Part shown: piece after piece, positions 43,562 through 52,036 of the stretch | Layout of the letters: every line of letters starts with the position of its first letter | How positions within the stretch are numbered: position 1 is the first letter of the stretch | Origin: JALORV01 sp963724365 | GTDB taxonomy: Bacteria > Pseudomonadota > Gammaproteobacteria > Burkholderiales > Burkholderiaceae_F | NCBI GenBank assembly: GCA_963724365.1 | Contig: CAVRUR010000014.1 | Location: 186,001 to 250,000, forward strand | Reading direction: 5' to 3' | Length of the DNA stretch: 64,000 nucleotides | Notes under the pieces: generated by a model | What the model was told of the DNA's origin: nothing | The model's database searches: none | The model's input: the letters and a program-made list of their open reading frames with translations, nothing else | Position numbers and translations under genes: made by a program

Positions 43562-45625
43562 CTACTCTTCTTCTTCCTGCTTGCGCTTGGCTGCGTAGTC
43601 GTTGGCCAGCTGCTGCTGCAGAGGAGGCGGTGCCTGCTCGTAGTGCGACAGCGTCATGGTCCATGCGCCGCGACCCTGCGTCATAGCCTTGAGGCGGTTC
43701 GAATAGCCTTCGAGCTCTCCCAGCGGCGCCTGGCCTTCGACGACCAGCACCGAAGGCCCCATCGCCCGCGTGCCGGTCACCTGGCCGCGACGCGATGAAA
43801 GATCGCCGGTGATGTCGCCCATGTGAGATTCCGGGGCCTCGACCTCGAGATTGACGATCGGCTCGAGCACGATCGGGTGCGCCTTTCCAAGCGCATCGAG
43901 AAAGGCCTTCTTGCCCGCTGCGACGAACGCCACTTCCTTGGAATCCACCGGGTGGTGCTTGCCGTCGTAGACGATGACGCGCACATCCTGCATCGGGAAA
44001 CCGGCGACCGGGCCAGCCACCAGCACCGACTCGACGCCCTTTTGAACCGCCGGAATGAAGTTGTACGGAATGACGCCGCCCTTGACCTGGTCGACGAACT
44101 CGAATCCGGCGCCGCGCGGCAGCGGTTCGACGCGAAGGTAGACCTCGCCGAACTGACCCGCGCCGCCGGTCTGCTTCTTGTGTCGCGCGTGGCCCTCGGC
44201 GTTCGCGGCGATGGTCTCGCGGTAAGGCACGCGCGGCGGCCGCGTATCGACCTCGACCTTGTACTGCTGCGCCATGCGTTCCAGCGCCGAGCGCAGGTGC
44301 AGTTCGCCCAGACCGCGCAGCACCGTTTCGTTCAGCGTCGCGTCATGCTCGACTTTCAACGTCGGATCCTCGGCCGTCATCCGGTGCAGCACTTCGGAAA
44401 TGCGCTGCTCGTCGCCGCGCCGCTTCGGTGCGATCGCGACACCGCTCATCGGTGTCGGGAATTCGAGCGGCCGCATGTGGATCTGATCCTCGTCATGCGA
44501 GTCGTGCAGCACGCAGTCGAAGTCGATCTCGTCGACCTTGGCGACCGCCGCAATGTCGCCGGGCATGGCGTGCGGTATCTCGACCGTCTTGCCGCCCTGC
44601 AGCATGAACAGATGCCCGACCTTGAACGGCTTGCGGCCATTGCCGATGAAGAGCTGCGTGTCCTTGGTGACCGTTCCCTGATGGACGCGGAAGACGCCGA
44701 GCTTGCCGACGTACGGATCGACCACGACCTTGAATACGTGCGCCAGCACGTGCTTCTTCGGGTCTGGTTCCGAGCGGAACTCCTCGACCGGCTGCCCGTC
44801 GATCATCTCGCCCTTGAAGAACAGCGGCGGGTTGCCTTCGGTCGGATTCGGCAGTAGCGCTTCGAAGATCTTCAGCAGCTCGTCGATGCCGGCGCCGTTG
44901 CGTGCCGAGACGAAGCACACCGGGATCAGGTGACCTTCACGCAGGGCCTTCTCGAACGGCGCGTGCAGTTGCTCGGGCTCGATGGCTTCGCCCTGTTCGA
45001 GGTACTTGGCCATCAGGTCCTCGTCGACCTCGATGACCTGGTCGATCAGCGCCTGGTGCGCCTCGGCCACGGACGAAAAGTCCGCGTTGCCACTCGGGTT
45101 GAAGAAGCAGTCGACTACACGGGCATTGCCTCCGGACGGCAGGTTGATCGGCAGCACTTCCTTGCCGAACGTCGCACGCAGGTCGGACAGCAGTTGCGGC
45201 AGGTTCACGTTCTCGGCATCGATCTTGTTGACGATCAGCACGCGGCACAGTTTCCGGCGTCCGGCCCAGTCCATCATGCGCGAGGTGATCATCTCGATCC
45301 CGCTTTGCGCATTGACCACGATCGCCGCCGTCTCGACCGCGTCGAGCGCGCCGATCGATTGGCCGATGAAGTCCGGAAACCCGGGCGTGTCGAGCAGGTG
45401 AACGCGGGTGCGTGGCAGGTCCAGGTGCAGCACGGAGGTGCGCAGCGAGTGCAGGAAGGTCTTTTCCAGTCCGTCGAAGTCGCTGACCGTGGTTCCCCTT
45501 TCGACGCTGCCCGCTGCGGGTATCGCTCCGGTCCGGGCGAGCAGCGCTTCTGCGAGCGTGGTCTTGCCTGCACTGCCGTGGCCCAACAGGGCCACGGTCC
45601 GCAGGTTCTCCGTCGTGTAGGGCAT
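43562..45625 (-). CDS. Elongation factor G-like GTPase (EF-G paralogue)
   Basis: The 687-residue protein has all EF-G domains. G1 is LLGHGSAGKTTLAEALL, G3 is LLDTPGFPDFIGQ and G4 is NKIDAEN. The switch I region reads RGTTVSDFDGLEKTFLHSL, typical of EF-G type II paralogues rather than the main FusA. Domain IV has GAGQFGEVYLRVEPLPRG. It is not linked to rpsL, rpsG or tuf, supporting a secondary EF-G (ribosome recycling or stress role). A canonical fusA should exist elsewhere in the genome. Confidence 0.88.
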   Translation of the reverse strand: MPYTTENLRTVALLGHGSAGKTTLAEALLARTGAIPAAGSVERGTTVSDFDGLEKTFLHSLRTSVLHLDLPRTRVHLLDTPGFPDFIGQSIGALDAVETAAIVVNAQSGIEMITSRMMDWAGRRKLCRVLIVNKIDAENVNLPQLLSDLRATFGKEVLPINLPSGGNARVVDCFFNPSGNADFSSVAEAHQALIDQVIEVDEDLMAKYLEQGEAIEPEQLHAPFEKALREGHLIPVCFVSARNGAGIDELLKIFEALLPNPTEGNPPLFFKGEMIDGQPVEEFRSEPDPKKHVLAHVFKVVVDPYVGKLGVFRVHQGTVTKDTQLFIGNGRKPFKVGHLFMLQGGKTVEIPHAMPGDIAAVAKVDEIDFDCVLHDSHDEDQIHMRPLEFPTPMSGVAIAPKRRGDEQRISEVLHRMTAEDPTLKVEHDATLNETVLRGLGELHLRSALERMAQQYKVEVDTRPPRVPYRETIAANAEGHARHKKQTGGAGQFGEVYLRVEPLPRGAGFEFVDQVKGGVIPYNFIPAVQKGVESVLVAGPVAGFPMQDVRVIVYDGKHHPVDSKEVAFVAAGKKAFLDALGKAHPIVLEPIVNLEVEAPESHMGDITGDLSSRRGQVTGTRAMGPSVLVVEGQAPLGELEGYSNRLKAMTQGRGAWTMTLSHYEQAPPPLQQQLANDYAAKRKQEEEE

Positions 45626-45854
45626 CGCCTCTCCTCAGCAGTGTTTTTCTGGTGCGAAGGGCGACGTTACCCCCCGGCGCTCGCGCTGTCAGCCGCCCGG
45701 CACCGGGGCGCGCCGCGGGATTGACGTTCGACAAGCAGCCCTCACCCCCGGTCGACTCCGTCGAAGTGGCGTTTCGTCACACAGCGGCTGCACCATCGGC
45801 CTCGGAACGCACACAATCGCGTTCCGTCCTGCCCAACTGTGAAAGGAGCACCCG

Positions 45855-46244
45855 ATGGATGTGTTCAATACGCGCGGCGCGTTCAGCTGGAGCGAACTGA
45901 TGACCACCGATCCGGCCGCGGCCAAGTCGTTCTATGTGTCGCTGTTCGGCTGGGGTACGAAGGACATGCAGATGGCGAGCGGCGCCTACACGACCTGCCA
46001 GGTGGGGGAGGAGTCCGTGGCCGGCATCATGAAGATCCCGGCGGAGGCCGCTGGCATGCCTCCGATGTGGGGCGTCTACGTGACCGTTACCGATGTCGAC
46101 GAAACGATACGACAGGCCGAAAAGCTCGGCGGCGCTGTCGTCGTGCCGCCCATGGATGTCGACGGTGTCGGCCGCATGGCGGTGCTGCGCGATCCGCAGG
46201 GCGCCAGCTTTTCGGTGATCAAGTACGCTTTCCCGTCTGAGTAA
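45855..46244 (+). CDS. VOC-family glyoxalase-like protein
   Basis: A 129-residue protein with one VOC (beta-alpha-beta-beta-beta) repeat pair: GAFSWSELMTTDPAAAKSFY, YVTVTDVDETIRQAEKLGGA and VVVPPMDVDGVGRMAVLRDP. Metal ligands are not clear by eye, so lyase, dioxygenase or resistance functions are open. AAAGGAG lies just before ATG 45855. A hairpin follows the stop. Confidence 0.9.
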   Translation: MDVFNTRGAFSWSELMTTDPAAAKSFYVSLFGWGTKDMQMASGAYTTCQVGEESVAGIMKIPAEAAGMPPMWGVYVTVTDVDETIRQAEKLGGAVVVPPMDVDGVGRMAVLRDPQGASFSVIKYAFPSE

Positions 46245-46261
46245 AGGTGCACGGCGGGGAC

Positions 46262-46287
46262 ACGGCCGGCGCAATCGCGCCGGCCGT
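46262..46287. terminator. Perfect hairpin between convergent genes
   Basis: An 11-bp perfect stem (46262-46272 with 46277-46287) with loop AATC lies between the convergent VOC gene and the small membrane protein. It lacks a T-run on either strand, so it may end transcription only weakly or in a factor-aided way. Confidence 0.45.
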
Positions 46288-46313
46288 AACCTGTTCATCC
46301 GAGTCGGCGCAAG

Positions 46314-46541
46314 TTAGCGGACGCTTGGCGTCGGGTTGTTGGCTACCTGCGTGGCCACCGGCCGCGCGGCCTGCGTGCGTTCGGCGACGATGATGACGCG
46401 TTCCATCCTGACCACCGGCAGGGCAGCGACGTCACGCGCCGTCTGACGCGCCTGCAGGCCGTGCACACCGAGTGCCGTCGTAAGGGCGATCATGCCGAGT
46501 GCGGCAAGGGCAACCATCGTGGTGGCAGATCTCTGGGCCAT
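46314..46541 (-). CDS. Small single-pass membrane protein
   Basis: A 75-residue protein from ATG 46541, preceded by GGAG six bases upstream. It has one hydrophobic helix (TTMVALAALGMIALTTALG) followed by a short polar tail that includes VVRMERVIIVAERTQAAR. The start could also be ATG 46553, four residues earlier. No family is recognised. Confidence 0.55.
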   Translation of the reverse strand: MAQRSATTMVALAALGMIALTTALGVHGLQARQTARDVAALPVVRMERVIIVAERTQAARPVATQVANNPTPSVR

Positions 46542-46775
46542 GGCGCGCTCCATCTGAAAGCCGGGCTACGACCGTGTCGCCCATGACCGCACTCTAGGCA
46601 GCCGCGCTCGCTGCTTCCATTCGAATGCGACGAACTGCGCGATTCACGGCGCCGGCTGCAAAATGGCGCGCCGCATGGAGCGAAGGCCGTTCGCGCCGCG
46701 ACGAAGCCGACCGTACGCGGATGAACGGCGACTTCGTCACGTCGCCGTCATCGATGCGGCGAAGCACAGCGCGGA

Positions 46776-47111
46776 TCAGTGCTGCTTGACGAAGCCGCGG
46801 CGGGTGTCGATGTCCTCGTCGAGCGCCCGGCGCGCGGCGTCGAAGGCGTCGCGTGCCGCGACAAAGACGTCCTCGTCCGCCTGCCGCGTGACCGCGTACT
46901 CCTTGTTCTTCACATGAACATCCAGCCGTACGCGGTACTCATGCGCCGTCGAGCTGTGGCGGGTTTCCGACGTTACCGCGACATGCAACTGGGTAATGGC
47001 CGGGTGGAATTTGCCGAGTTTCTCGGCCTTTTCGTGTATCGCCCGTTCGAGCGCTTCTGAACGGTCCATGTGATGAAACGTGATCTGGATCGGGAATGTC
47101 ATGGTCATCAT
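46776..47111 (-). CDS. hpf: Ribosome hibernation-promoting factor, short form (HPF/YfiA family)
   Basis: A 111-residue protein of the HPF/RaiA fold: IQITFHHMDRSEALERAIHE, KAEKLGKFHPAITQLHVAVT, and HEYRVRLDVHVKNKEYAVTR followed by EDVFVAARDAFDAARRAL. These bind the 30S subunit and inactivate ribosomes in stationary phase. Several in-frame ATGs near 47111 make the exact start uncertain. It is downstream of rsgA on the same strand, with 110 bases between. Confidence 0.88.
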   Translation of the reverse strand: MMTMTFPIQITFHHMDRSEALERAIHEKAEKLGKFHPAITQLHVAVTSETRHSSTAHEYRVRLDVHVKNKEYAVTRQADEDVFVAARDAFDAARRALDEDIDTRRGFVKQH

Positions 47112-47221
47112 TTCGTTTCGGGCAGGGCACCCAACTTCATGGTGGCGTGGCCGCTGCGGTGGGCGTTGATGGCGGTCAACGCCTGCGGCCCCCGGACGCC
47201 CAATTCAAGCCCTGCCGAAGA

Positions 47222-48280
47222 TCAACCGCGTTTCATTTTCATGCGCTGTTCGGCCCCGCGACTGCGAGCCTTCCACTCGGCCAGTTGCCTGCGCCGGTCG
47301 AGGAAGGTCATGGTTTCGCGCCGTACCTCGCGCTTCAGCTTGTGATAGTTCGACAGACGGTCCGGGTGGGTGTGGGCTCGCACGGCGCAGTCCGGCTCGT
47401 CCGTATGCGTGCAGTCCCGGAAGCGGCACCGATCGGCGAGTGCCATGATGTCTGCGAAGCTGGCGCCCAGACCTTCTTCGCCGATATCGACCTGCAGGCC
47501 GCGCAGTCCTGGCGTGTCAATCACGCACGCGCCGCCGGGCAGCCGATGCAGCGAGCGTGACCTCGTCGTATGACGGCCGCGGCTGTCGTCGTCGCGTACG
47601 GCGCCGGTCGCCTGGACGTCGCGTCCCGTCAGCGCATTGGTCAGGGTCGATTTGCCGGCACCGGAGGACCCCAGCAAAACCAGGGTCTGTCCGATGCCGA
47701 GGTAGTCGGCCAGAGCCATCACGACCTCGGGGGAACGTGCATCGACGGCCTGCACAGGAACATCCGTGGGCACTCGCTCGATCACCTCCGAGGTCTTCGC
47801 ATCGGCGGAGGCCACGAGGTCCCGCTTGGTCAGCACCACCACCGGCCAGACTCCGGCTCCCCGGACCATGGCCAGATAACGCTCGAGCCGACGCAGGTTG
47901 AAGTCGCCATCGAGGCCCATGACCAGCAGCGCAGTGTCGACGTTGCTCACCAGGCACTGCCGTGCGCCGTCCGATGCGCGCCTCGCAATCTGCGTGACCG
48001 GCGTCATGCGTGCGGTGACCCATAAGGCACCGTAGTCGTCGGTCCGTGCCAGGACCCAGTCGCCGACCGCGAGTGATTCGCTCGCGAGCGCAGCCGCGCG
48101 TGCCAGGGCCGGGAGTGCCTGGCCGCGGCTTTCATGATCACCATCGTGCAGCACGAAGCTGTCGCGATGAACTTCAGTGACGCGCATCGCAGTGCCGGCA
48201 GCATCGAGCTGCGCAAGTCCCTGGGCGATGAGCGGGGTGTAGCCGATCGGTCGCAACCGATCCTGGTGCTCTGTAGTCAT
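47222..48280 (-). CDS. rsgA: Ribosome small-subunit GTPase RsgA
   Basis: RsgA is a circularly permuted GTPase that helps 30S maturation. The 352-residue protein has the permuted order of motifs: G4 VLTKRDLVASAD, then P-loop LLGSSGAGKSTLTNAL and G3 VIDTPGLRGLQVD. The C-terminal zinc knuckle is DRCRFRDCTHTDEPDCAV. An OB-fold precedes the GTPase domain (VLARTDDYGALWV). hpf is the next gene, so a ribosome-associated transcription unit is possible. Confidence 0.95.
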   Translation of the reverse strand: MTTEHQDRLRPIGYTPLIAQGLAQLDAAGTAMRVTEVHRDSFVLHDGDHESRGQALPALARAAALASESLAVGDWVLARTDDYGALWVTARMTPVTQIARRASDGARQCLVSNVDTALLVMGLDGDFNLRRLERYLAMVRGAGVWPVVVLTKRDLVASADAKTSEVIERVPTDVPVQAVDARSPEVVMALADYLGIGQTLVLLGSSGAGKSTLTNALTGRDVQATGAVRDDDSRGRHTTRSRSLHRLPGGACVIDTPGLRGLQVDIGEEGLGASFADIMALADRCRFRDCTHTDEPDCAVRAHTHPDRLSNYHKLKREVRRETMTFLDRRRQLAEWKARSRGAEQRMKMKRG

Positions 48281-48603
48281 TTTCTGTATCCGAATCGAGC
48301 GACGCGAGGGCGCCGCGAACGCGACACGCGTGCAAGCACGCGACCGGGGGTCGAACCGTGTTGGCCGGCCGCTGCAAGCGGCCGAATCGGAAACGTCCGA
48401 GTCAGCGCCGAGTCGGCCGACTAGCGAACCAGATCAGTATTGGACATGCGCGCCTCCTGAATCGAGCGGCGCTCAACGAGCGGAAACCGAAGTGTTGCGC
48501 CGGCGCCGGCGCGCGTCAACCGGCACGTAGCCCGGTGGCGACAAGGCGTGCGGGCCGCGCAACGCCGCGGCGGGCATTCAACGGAATGCCGACGCGTTCG
48601 GTG
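48281..48603. other. Intergenic region with a possible 8-codon leader ORF and a hairpin
   Basis: No conventional gene is visible in these 323 bases upstream of rsgA. On the minus strand there is an AGGAGG site followed six bases later by ATG at 48447 and a stop at 48421, encoding MSNTDLVR. Just downstream lies a GC-rich hairpin (CGGCCGCTTGCAGCGGCCG, minus strand). This could be an rsgA leader, or the start of a small gene broken by an indel. Confidence 0.4.
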
Positions 48604-48774
48604 TCAGGGTGTTGCGGGTGGGGTGTCGGCTGGAGCCACGGCCGGTGCACCGCTGTCGGGCACAGCGTCCTTGTCGGACTTGTCGGCTGCCTTGCGCTGG
48701 CGCTTTTCTTCCTGCTTTTTTTTCTTGGCCAGCTCGCGCTGGCGCTTTTCGAACGAGTAGTTGGGCTTCGCCAA
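48604..48774 (-). CDS. Small lysine-rich protein, 56 residues, TTG start
   Basis: A TTG at 48774 with GGAGGC six bases upstream opens a 56-residue frame: MAKPNYSFEKRQRELAKKKK, then QEEKRQRKAADKSDKDAVPD and a Pro/Ala-rich tail. The strongly basic, helix-forming start resembles small nucleic acid- or ribosome-binding proteins. It lies just past the cold-shock gene's terminator, on the same strand. No named family is recognised, but similar AKPNYxFEKRQRELAKKKK-type short proteins are common in Proteobacteria. Confidence 0.75.
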   Translation of the reverse strand: MAKPNYSFEKRQRELAKKKKQEEKRQRKAADKSDKDAVPDSGAPAVAPADTPPATP

Positions 48775-48815
48775 GTCGGTGCCTCCTCAATGGGATGCGC
48801 GAGTTTCGCGCAGAT

Positions 48816-48845
48816 AAAAAAAGACCGCCACAGAAAGTGGCGGTC
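48816..48845 (-). terminator. Rho-independent terminator of the cold-shock gene
   Basis: On the minus strand GACCGCCAC-TTTCT-GTGGCGGTC forms a 9-bp perfect stem followed by TTTTTTT, 21 bases after the cold-shock stop. This is a textbook intrinsic terminator. Confidence 0.93.
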
Positions 48846-48866
48846 GTTTTCTGAAGCCAGGAGGCC

Positions 48867-49070
48867 TTAGATCGGGCGGATCTGCGTGGCCTGGGGGCCT
48901 TTGGCGCCCTGGGCAACGGTGAACTCCACGCGCTGGCCTTCCTGCAGGGTCTTGAAGCCCGCAGCCTGAATCTCCGAGAAGTGGGCGAACAGGTCCTTGC
49001 CGCCGCCTTCCGGGGTGATGAAGCCGAAGCCTTTGGACTCATTGAACCACTTGACTGTACCTTGTGCCAT
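48867..49070 (-). CDS. Cold-shock domain protein (CspA family)
   Basis: The 67-residue protein is a single cold-shock domain with both RNA-binding motifs: VKWFNESKGFGFITPEGG (RNP1, KGFGFI) and DLFAHFSEIQ (RNP2 region, LFAHF). It binds single-stranded RNA or DNA as an RNA chaperone. The 297-base upstream gap suits the long 5' leader typical of csp mRNAs. A strong terminator follows. Confidence 0.97.
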   Translation of the reverse strand: MAQGTVKWFNESKGFGFITPEGGGKDLFAHFSEIQAAGFKTLQEGQRVEFTVAQGAKGPQATQIRPI

Positions 49071-49367
49071 TTAAAACGTCCTTGAAAAGAAAGATGGATA
49101 ACTAACGCTGGCAGGAACGTCCTGCTGCGTGCAAACGATCAAGTACGTAAACCGGGGAACAAGGCGGGGTCGGATGTAGCAATGACCTGCACAGGGAGCC
49201 AATGGACTAACGACACTTAAACGAAAGCAATCGGGAGGCTACGCGCTTGCGCGCAGCTTGTCCAGCACCACCGCGACGTGCGCCCGCCGGGTCGGCAGGG
49301 ATCGGCCGGGCCGGGATGACGCAAGGCCCCACTGGGGAAAGATCGCCTTGCCTGAGATACTTGCTCC

Positions 49368-50333
49368 ATGCAGGCCATCCTGGCAGTCACGGTTCCGTTC
49401 TTTGCGCTGGTCCTGTGCGGCTATCTGGCCGGCCGCGGGCGCCTGCTGCCCGAGGCAGCCATACCGGGCCTCAATATTTTCGTCCTGTACTTTGCCCTGC
49501 CATGCATGCTGTTCCGGTTCGGCGCATCGCTGCCGGTGGCACAGGTGATCAACCCGGTGGTGCTCGTCATCACGCTGATCGCTTCGGTCACGCTGGTGTT
49601 CGCCACGATCGCGCTGACGCGGTCCGACGAAGTGCCGATGAAGGATGCGTCGCTGGGTGCGTTGACCGTGGTCTGGCCGAACACCGGCTTCATGGGTGTT
49701 CCGCTGCTCGTGGCGTTGCTCGGCCAGGCCGCCGCGGGACCGGTGATCACGACGTTGCTGGTGGATCTTTTCTTCACCAGCTCACTGTGCATCGCGCTGG
49801 CGCAGGCGCAGGGTGGCGACGCGGGCGGCACGCGGGGGGGAATGCCGCGCCTGCTGAAAGGCACGCTGGCCAACCCCTTGCCGGCCGCTATCGCGCTCGG
49901 ACTGCTGTTCTCGAGCCTCGACCTGCGCCCGCCGGGGCCGCTGGACACGATCGTCAGGATGCTGGGCGATGCAGCGTCCCCGGTTGCTCTCTTTGCCATC
50001 GGCACCGTGCTCTGGCGCGCAGGGCAGCATGTGCACACGCGCACACCCGTGCGCCTTTTTCTGCCGCTGGCGCTCGCCAAGCTGATCGTGCATCCACTCG
50101 TCGTGCTGGGACTCGGCGTGGGGGCCATCAAGCTCGGATTCCCGCTCGATTCGTTCACTCTGACGGTGATCGTGCTGGCCGCCGGCCTGCCCTCCGCGAG
50201 TTCGGTGTCGCTGCTGGCGGAGCGCTATGGCGCCGACAACGGCCGCATCACGCGCATCATCATCAGCTCGACTGTGCTTGCGTTTGCGACCTTTACGCTG
50301 CTGGCCTGGCTCTTTGACGCGCAGCCAAAGTAA
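49368..50333 (+). CDS. AEC-family transporter (auxin efflux carrier type)
   Basis: A 321-residue membrane protein with about ten helices in two five-helix halves, the AEC fold. Landmarks are LPEAAIPGLNIFVLYFALPC near the start, VVWPNTGFMGVPLLVALLG in the middle and AAGLPSASSVSLLAERYG late. Such carriers move carboxylates such as malate or malonate, or amphipathic acids. It starts at ATG 49368, and the following small NTF2-like gene is 23 bases downstream. Confidence 0.9.
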   Translation: MQAILAVTVPFFALVLCGYLAGRGRLLPEAAIPGLNIFVLYFALPCMLFRFGASLPVAQVINPVVLVITLIASVTLVFATIALTRSDEVPMKDASLGALTVVWPNTGFMGVPLLVALLGQAAAGPVITTLLVDLFFTSSLCIALAQAQGGDAGGTRGGMPRLLKGTLANPLPAAIALGLLFSSLDLRPPGPLDTIVRMLGDAASPVALFAIGTVLWRAGQHVHTRTPVRLFLPLALAKLIVHPLVVLGLGVGAIKLGFPLDSFTLTVIVLAAGLPSASSVSLLAERYGADNGRITRIIISSTVLAFATFTLLAWLFDAQPK

Positions 50334-50356
50334 CTTGCCATGGAACGGGGCCTGCC

Positions 50357-50707
50357 ATGATCGATTCTTCCTCGGCCGTTGCCGTCGTCCAGCGCCAGGT
50401 CGAGGCGTACAACCGGCGCGATCTCGAGGCGTTTGCCGCCACCTACCGTGACGACGTGCAGATCTTTCGCATGCCATCGGCCACGCCGGCCATGACGGGC
50501 CGTGCGGCGCTGCGGGAGTTCTACGCCAGCCAGCGCTTCAACCTTCCCGCGCTGCACGCCGAGATCGTGCAGCGCATCGTCATGGGTAACAAGGTCATCG
50601 ACCACGAACGCGTGACCGGCGTCGCCGCGCAGCCGTTCGAGGCGGTCGCCGTGTACGAAGTCGTTGAGGGAGCAATCGCGACAGCGTGGTTTTTTTACCC
50701 GACCTGA
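50357..50707 (+). CDS. NTF2/SnoaL-like protein
   Basis: A 116-residue protein with the steroid-isomerase-like fold: VAVVQRQVEAYNRRDLEAFA, then TYRDDVQIFRMPSATPAMTG and LREFYASQRFNLPALHAEIV. These small beta-barrel proteins bind hydrophobic or aromatic ligands. It is probably co-transcribed with the AEC carrier. Its ligand is unknown. Confidence 0.82.
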   Translation: MIDSSSAVAVVQRQVEAYNRRDLEAFAATYRDDVQIFRMPSATPAMTGRAALREFYASQRFNLPALHAEIVQRIVMGNKVIDHERVTGVAAQPFEAVAVYEVVEGAIATAWFFYPT

Positions 50708-50865
50708 CACGCGGACGTCGGCGGGGGCAGGACCAGGCGCAGGTCTGGCGCCACGTACCGTGGAATTGACCGAACCGGACTCCTCATTCCGTGGGAGCGC
50801 TAGCCTGCGCCCGGTCGTCGGCTTTCAACCCTGAATGCCGGAGCGCTTCCGATAGGGCGGCTCAC

Positions 50866-51957
50866 ATGCCGGTACGTAAAGTCTCTTCAAGGACCGGCTC
50901 CCGAAGGAGCGCTGACGTTGCTGCCGGGCCGTTGCGCACCGCGCTCGTGCTGCAGGGCGGCGCGGCGCTGGGTGCTTACGAGGCGGGTGTGCTGAAAGCG
51001 CTGCTCGAACCGCCGGGCCGCCGCTTCGACATCGTCACCGGCTGCTCGATCGGGGCCATCATGGCGGCGATCCTGGTGGGCTCGCGCGGCGACCCGTGTG
51101 AGAGCCTCGACGACCTCTGGCAGCGCTTGGCGATGCCGACGAACCCGTTCGTGCCCGGCATGTTCGCCAACACTATTCCCACGCCCGGGCCGGGCAACCT
51201 GTACCGGGTCAACCCGATGTACTACGCCGCGCCCCCGCTCGCCACCTACATGTACGAGTCCGAACCGCTCGAAAAGGCAATCGACGAGTGGGTCGACTTC
51301 GGGCGCGTACGCCGGTCCCCGGCCGAACTGGTCGTCGTCGCGGTCGACGTGAAGACCGGGAGGCTCGCGGAATTCTCGAATCGCCGCAAGATGACCGCAC
51401 GTCACATCGTGGCCAGCGCCAGCCTGCCTCCGGTGTTTCCGGTCGTGCGCATCGGCGCGGCCGACTACTGGGACGGCGGACTGATCTCCAATACGCCGCT
51501 ACGTCCGGCACTGAATGCCATCGAACTACACAACGCGAGTGATCCGGGAGCGCGCTGGGAGATCATCGTGGTCGACCTCTTTGCGCCGATCACCACACCG
51601 CCGCAGGACATGACCGATGTTCTGCAGCGAGCATTCGAACTGGCCTTTTTCGGCAAGTTCCAGCATGACCTCAAGCTCTTCGAGATGTACAACGCGCAGA
51701 TCGACCTGATGCGCGCGGTTGACGAAGCCCTGCCGGCACGCAGTCCGTTGCGGCGTCATCCGGCCTTCGTGCGGATGCGCCGGCACCGTCGCGTCGATCG
51801 GTTGACGGTCATTCGAGCATCGCAGCCGGATGCCTTGCAGGGGCCGGCCGACTTCGCGCCCGAGTCGATCGCGCGGCGCATGGAGCTCGGGTACGCTGAC
51901 GCTCGTATGGCCCTCGACGCCCCGGCACCACGTCGCGCTCGCTCACGCCGGTCCTGA
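50866..51957 (+). CDS. Patatin-like phospholipase
   Basis: The 363-residue protein has the patatin signature: an oxyanion GGAALGAYEAG stretch, the nucleophile Ser in VTGCSIGAIMAAIL (GXSXG), and the catalytic Asp in DYWDGGLISNTPL. The C-terminal part carries a longer domain (VDLFAPITTPPQDM and following) of the kind found in bacterial patatins. ATG 50866 is used; upstream frame residues lack homology. Some bacterial patatins hydrolyse membrane phospholipids; the role here is unknown. Confidence 0.9.
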   Translation: MPVRKVSSRTGSRRSADVAAGPLRTALVLQGGAALGAYEAGVLKALLEPPGRRFDIVTGCSIGAIMAAILVGSRGDPCESLDDLWQRLAMPTNPFVPGMFANTIPTPGPGNLYRVNPMYYAAPPLATYMYESEPLEKAIDEWVDFGRVRRSPAELVVVAVDVKTGRLAEFSNRRKMTARHIVASASLPPVFPVVRIGAADYWDGGLISNTPLRPALNAIELHNASDPGARWEIIVVDLFAPITTPPQDMTDVLQRAFELAFFGKFQHDLKLFEMYNAQIDLMRAVDEALPARSPLRRHPAFVRMRRHRRVDRLTVIRASQPDALQGPADFAPESIARRMELGYADARMALDAPAPRRARSRRS

Positions 51958-52036
51958 CGCTTCATCGCGGCCCGTTGATCGCAGCGGGAGCGGAATGCGA
52001 GCCGGCGTGCCGTTGGCCCACCCACCGCACGGTCAC

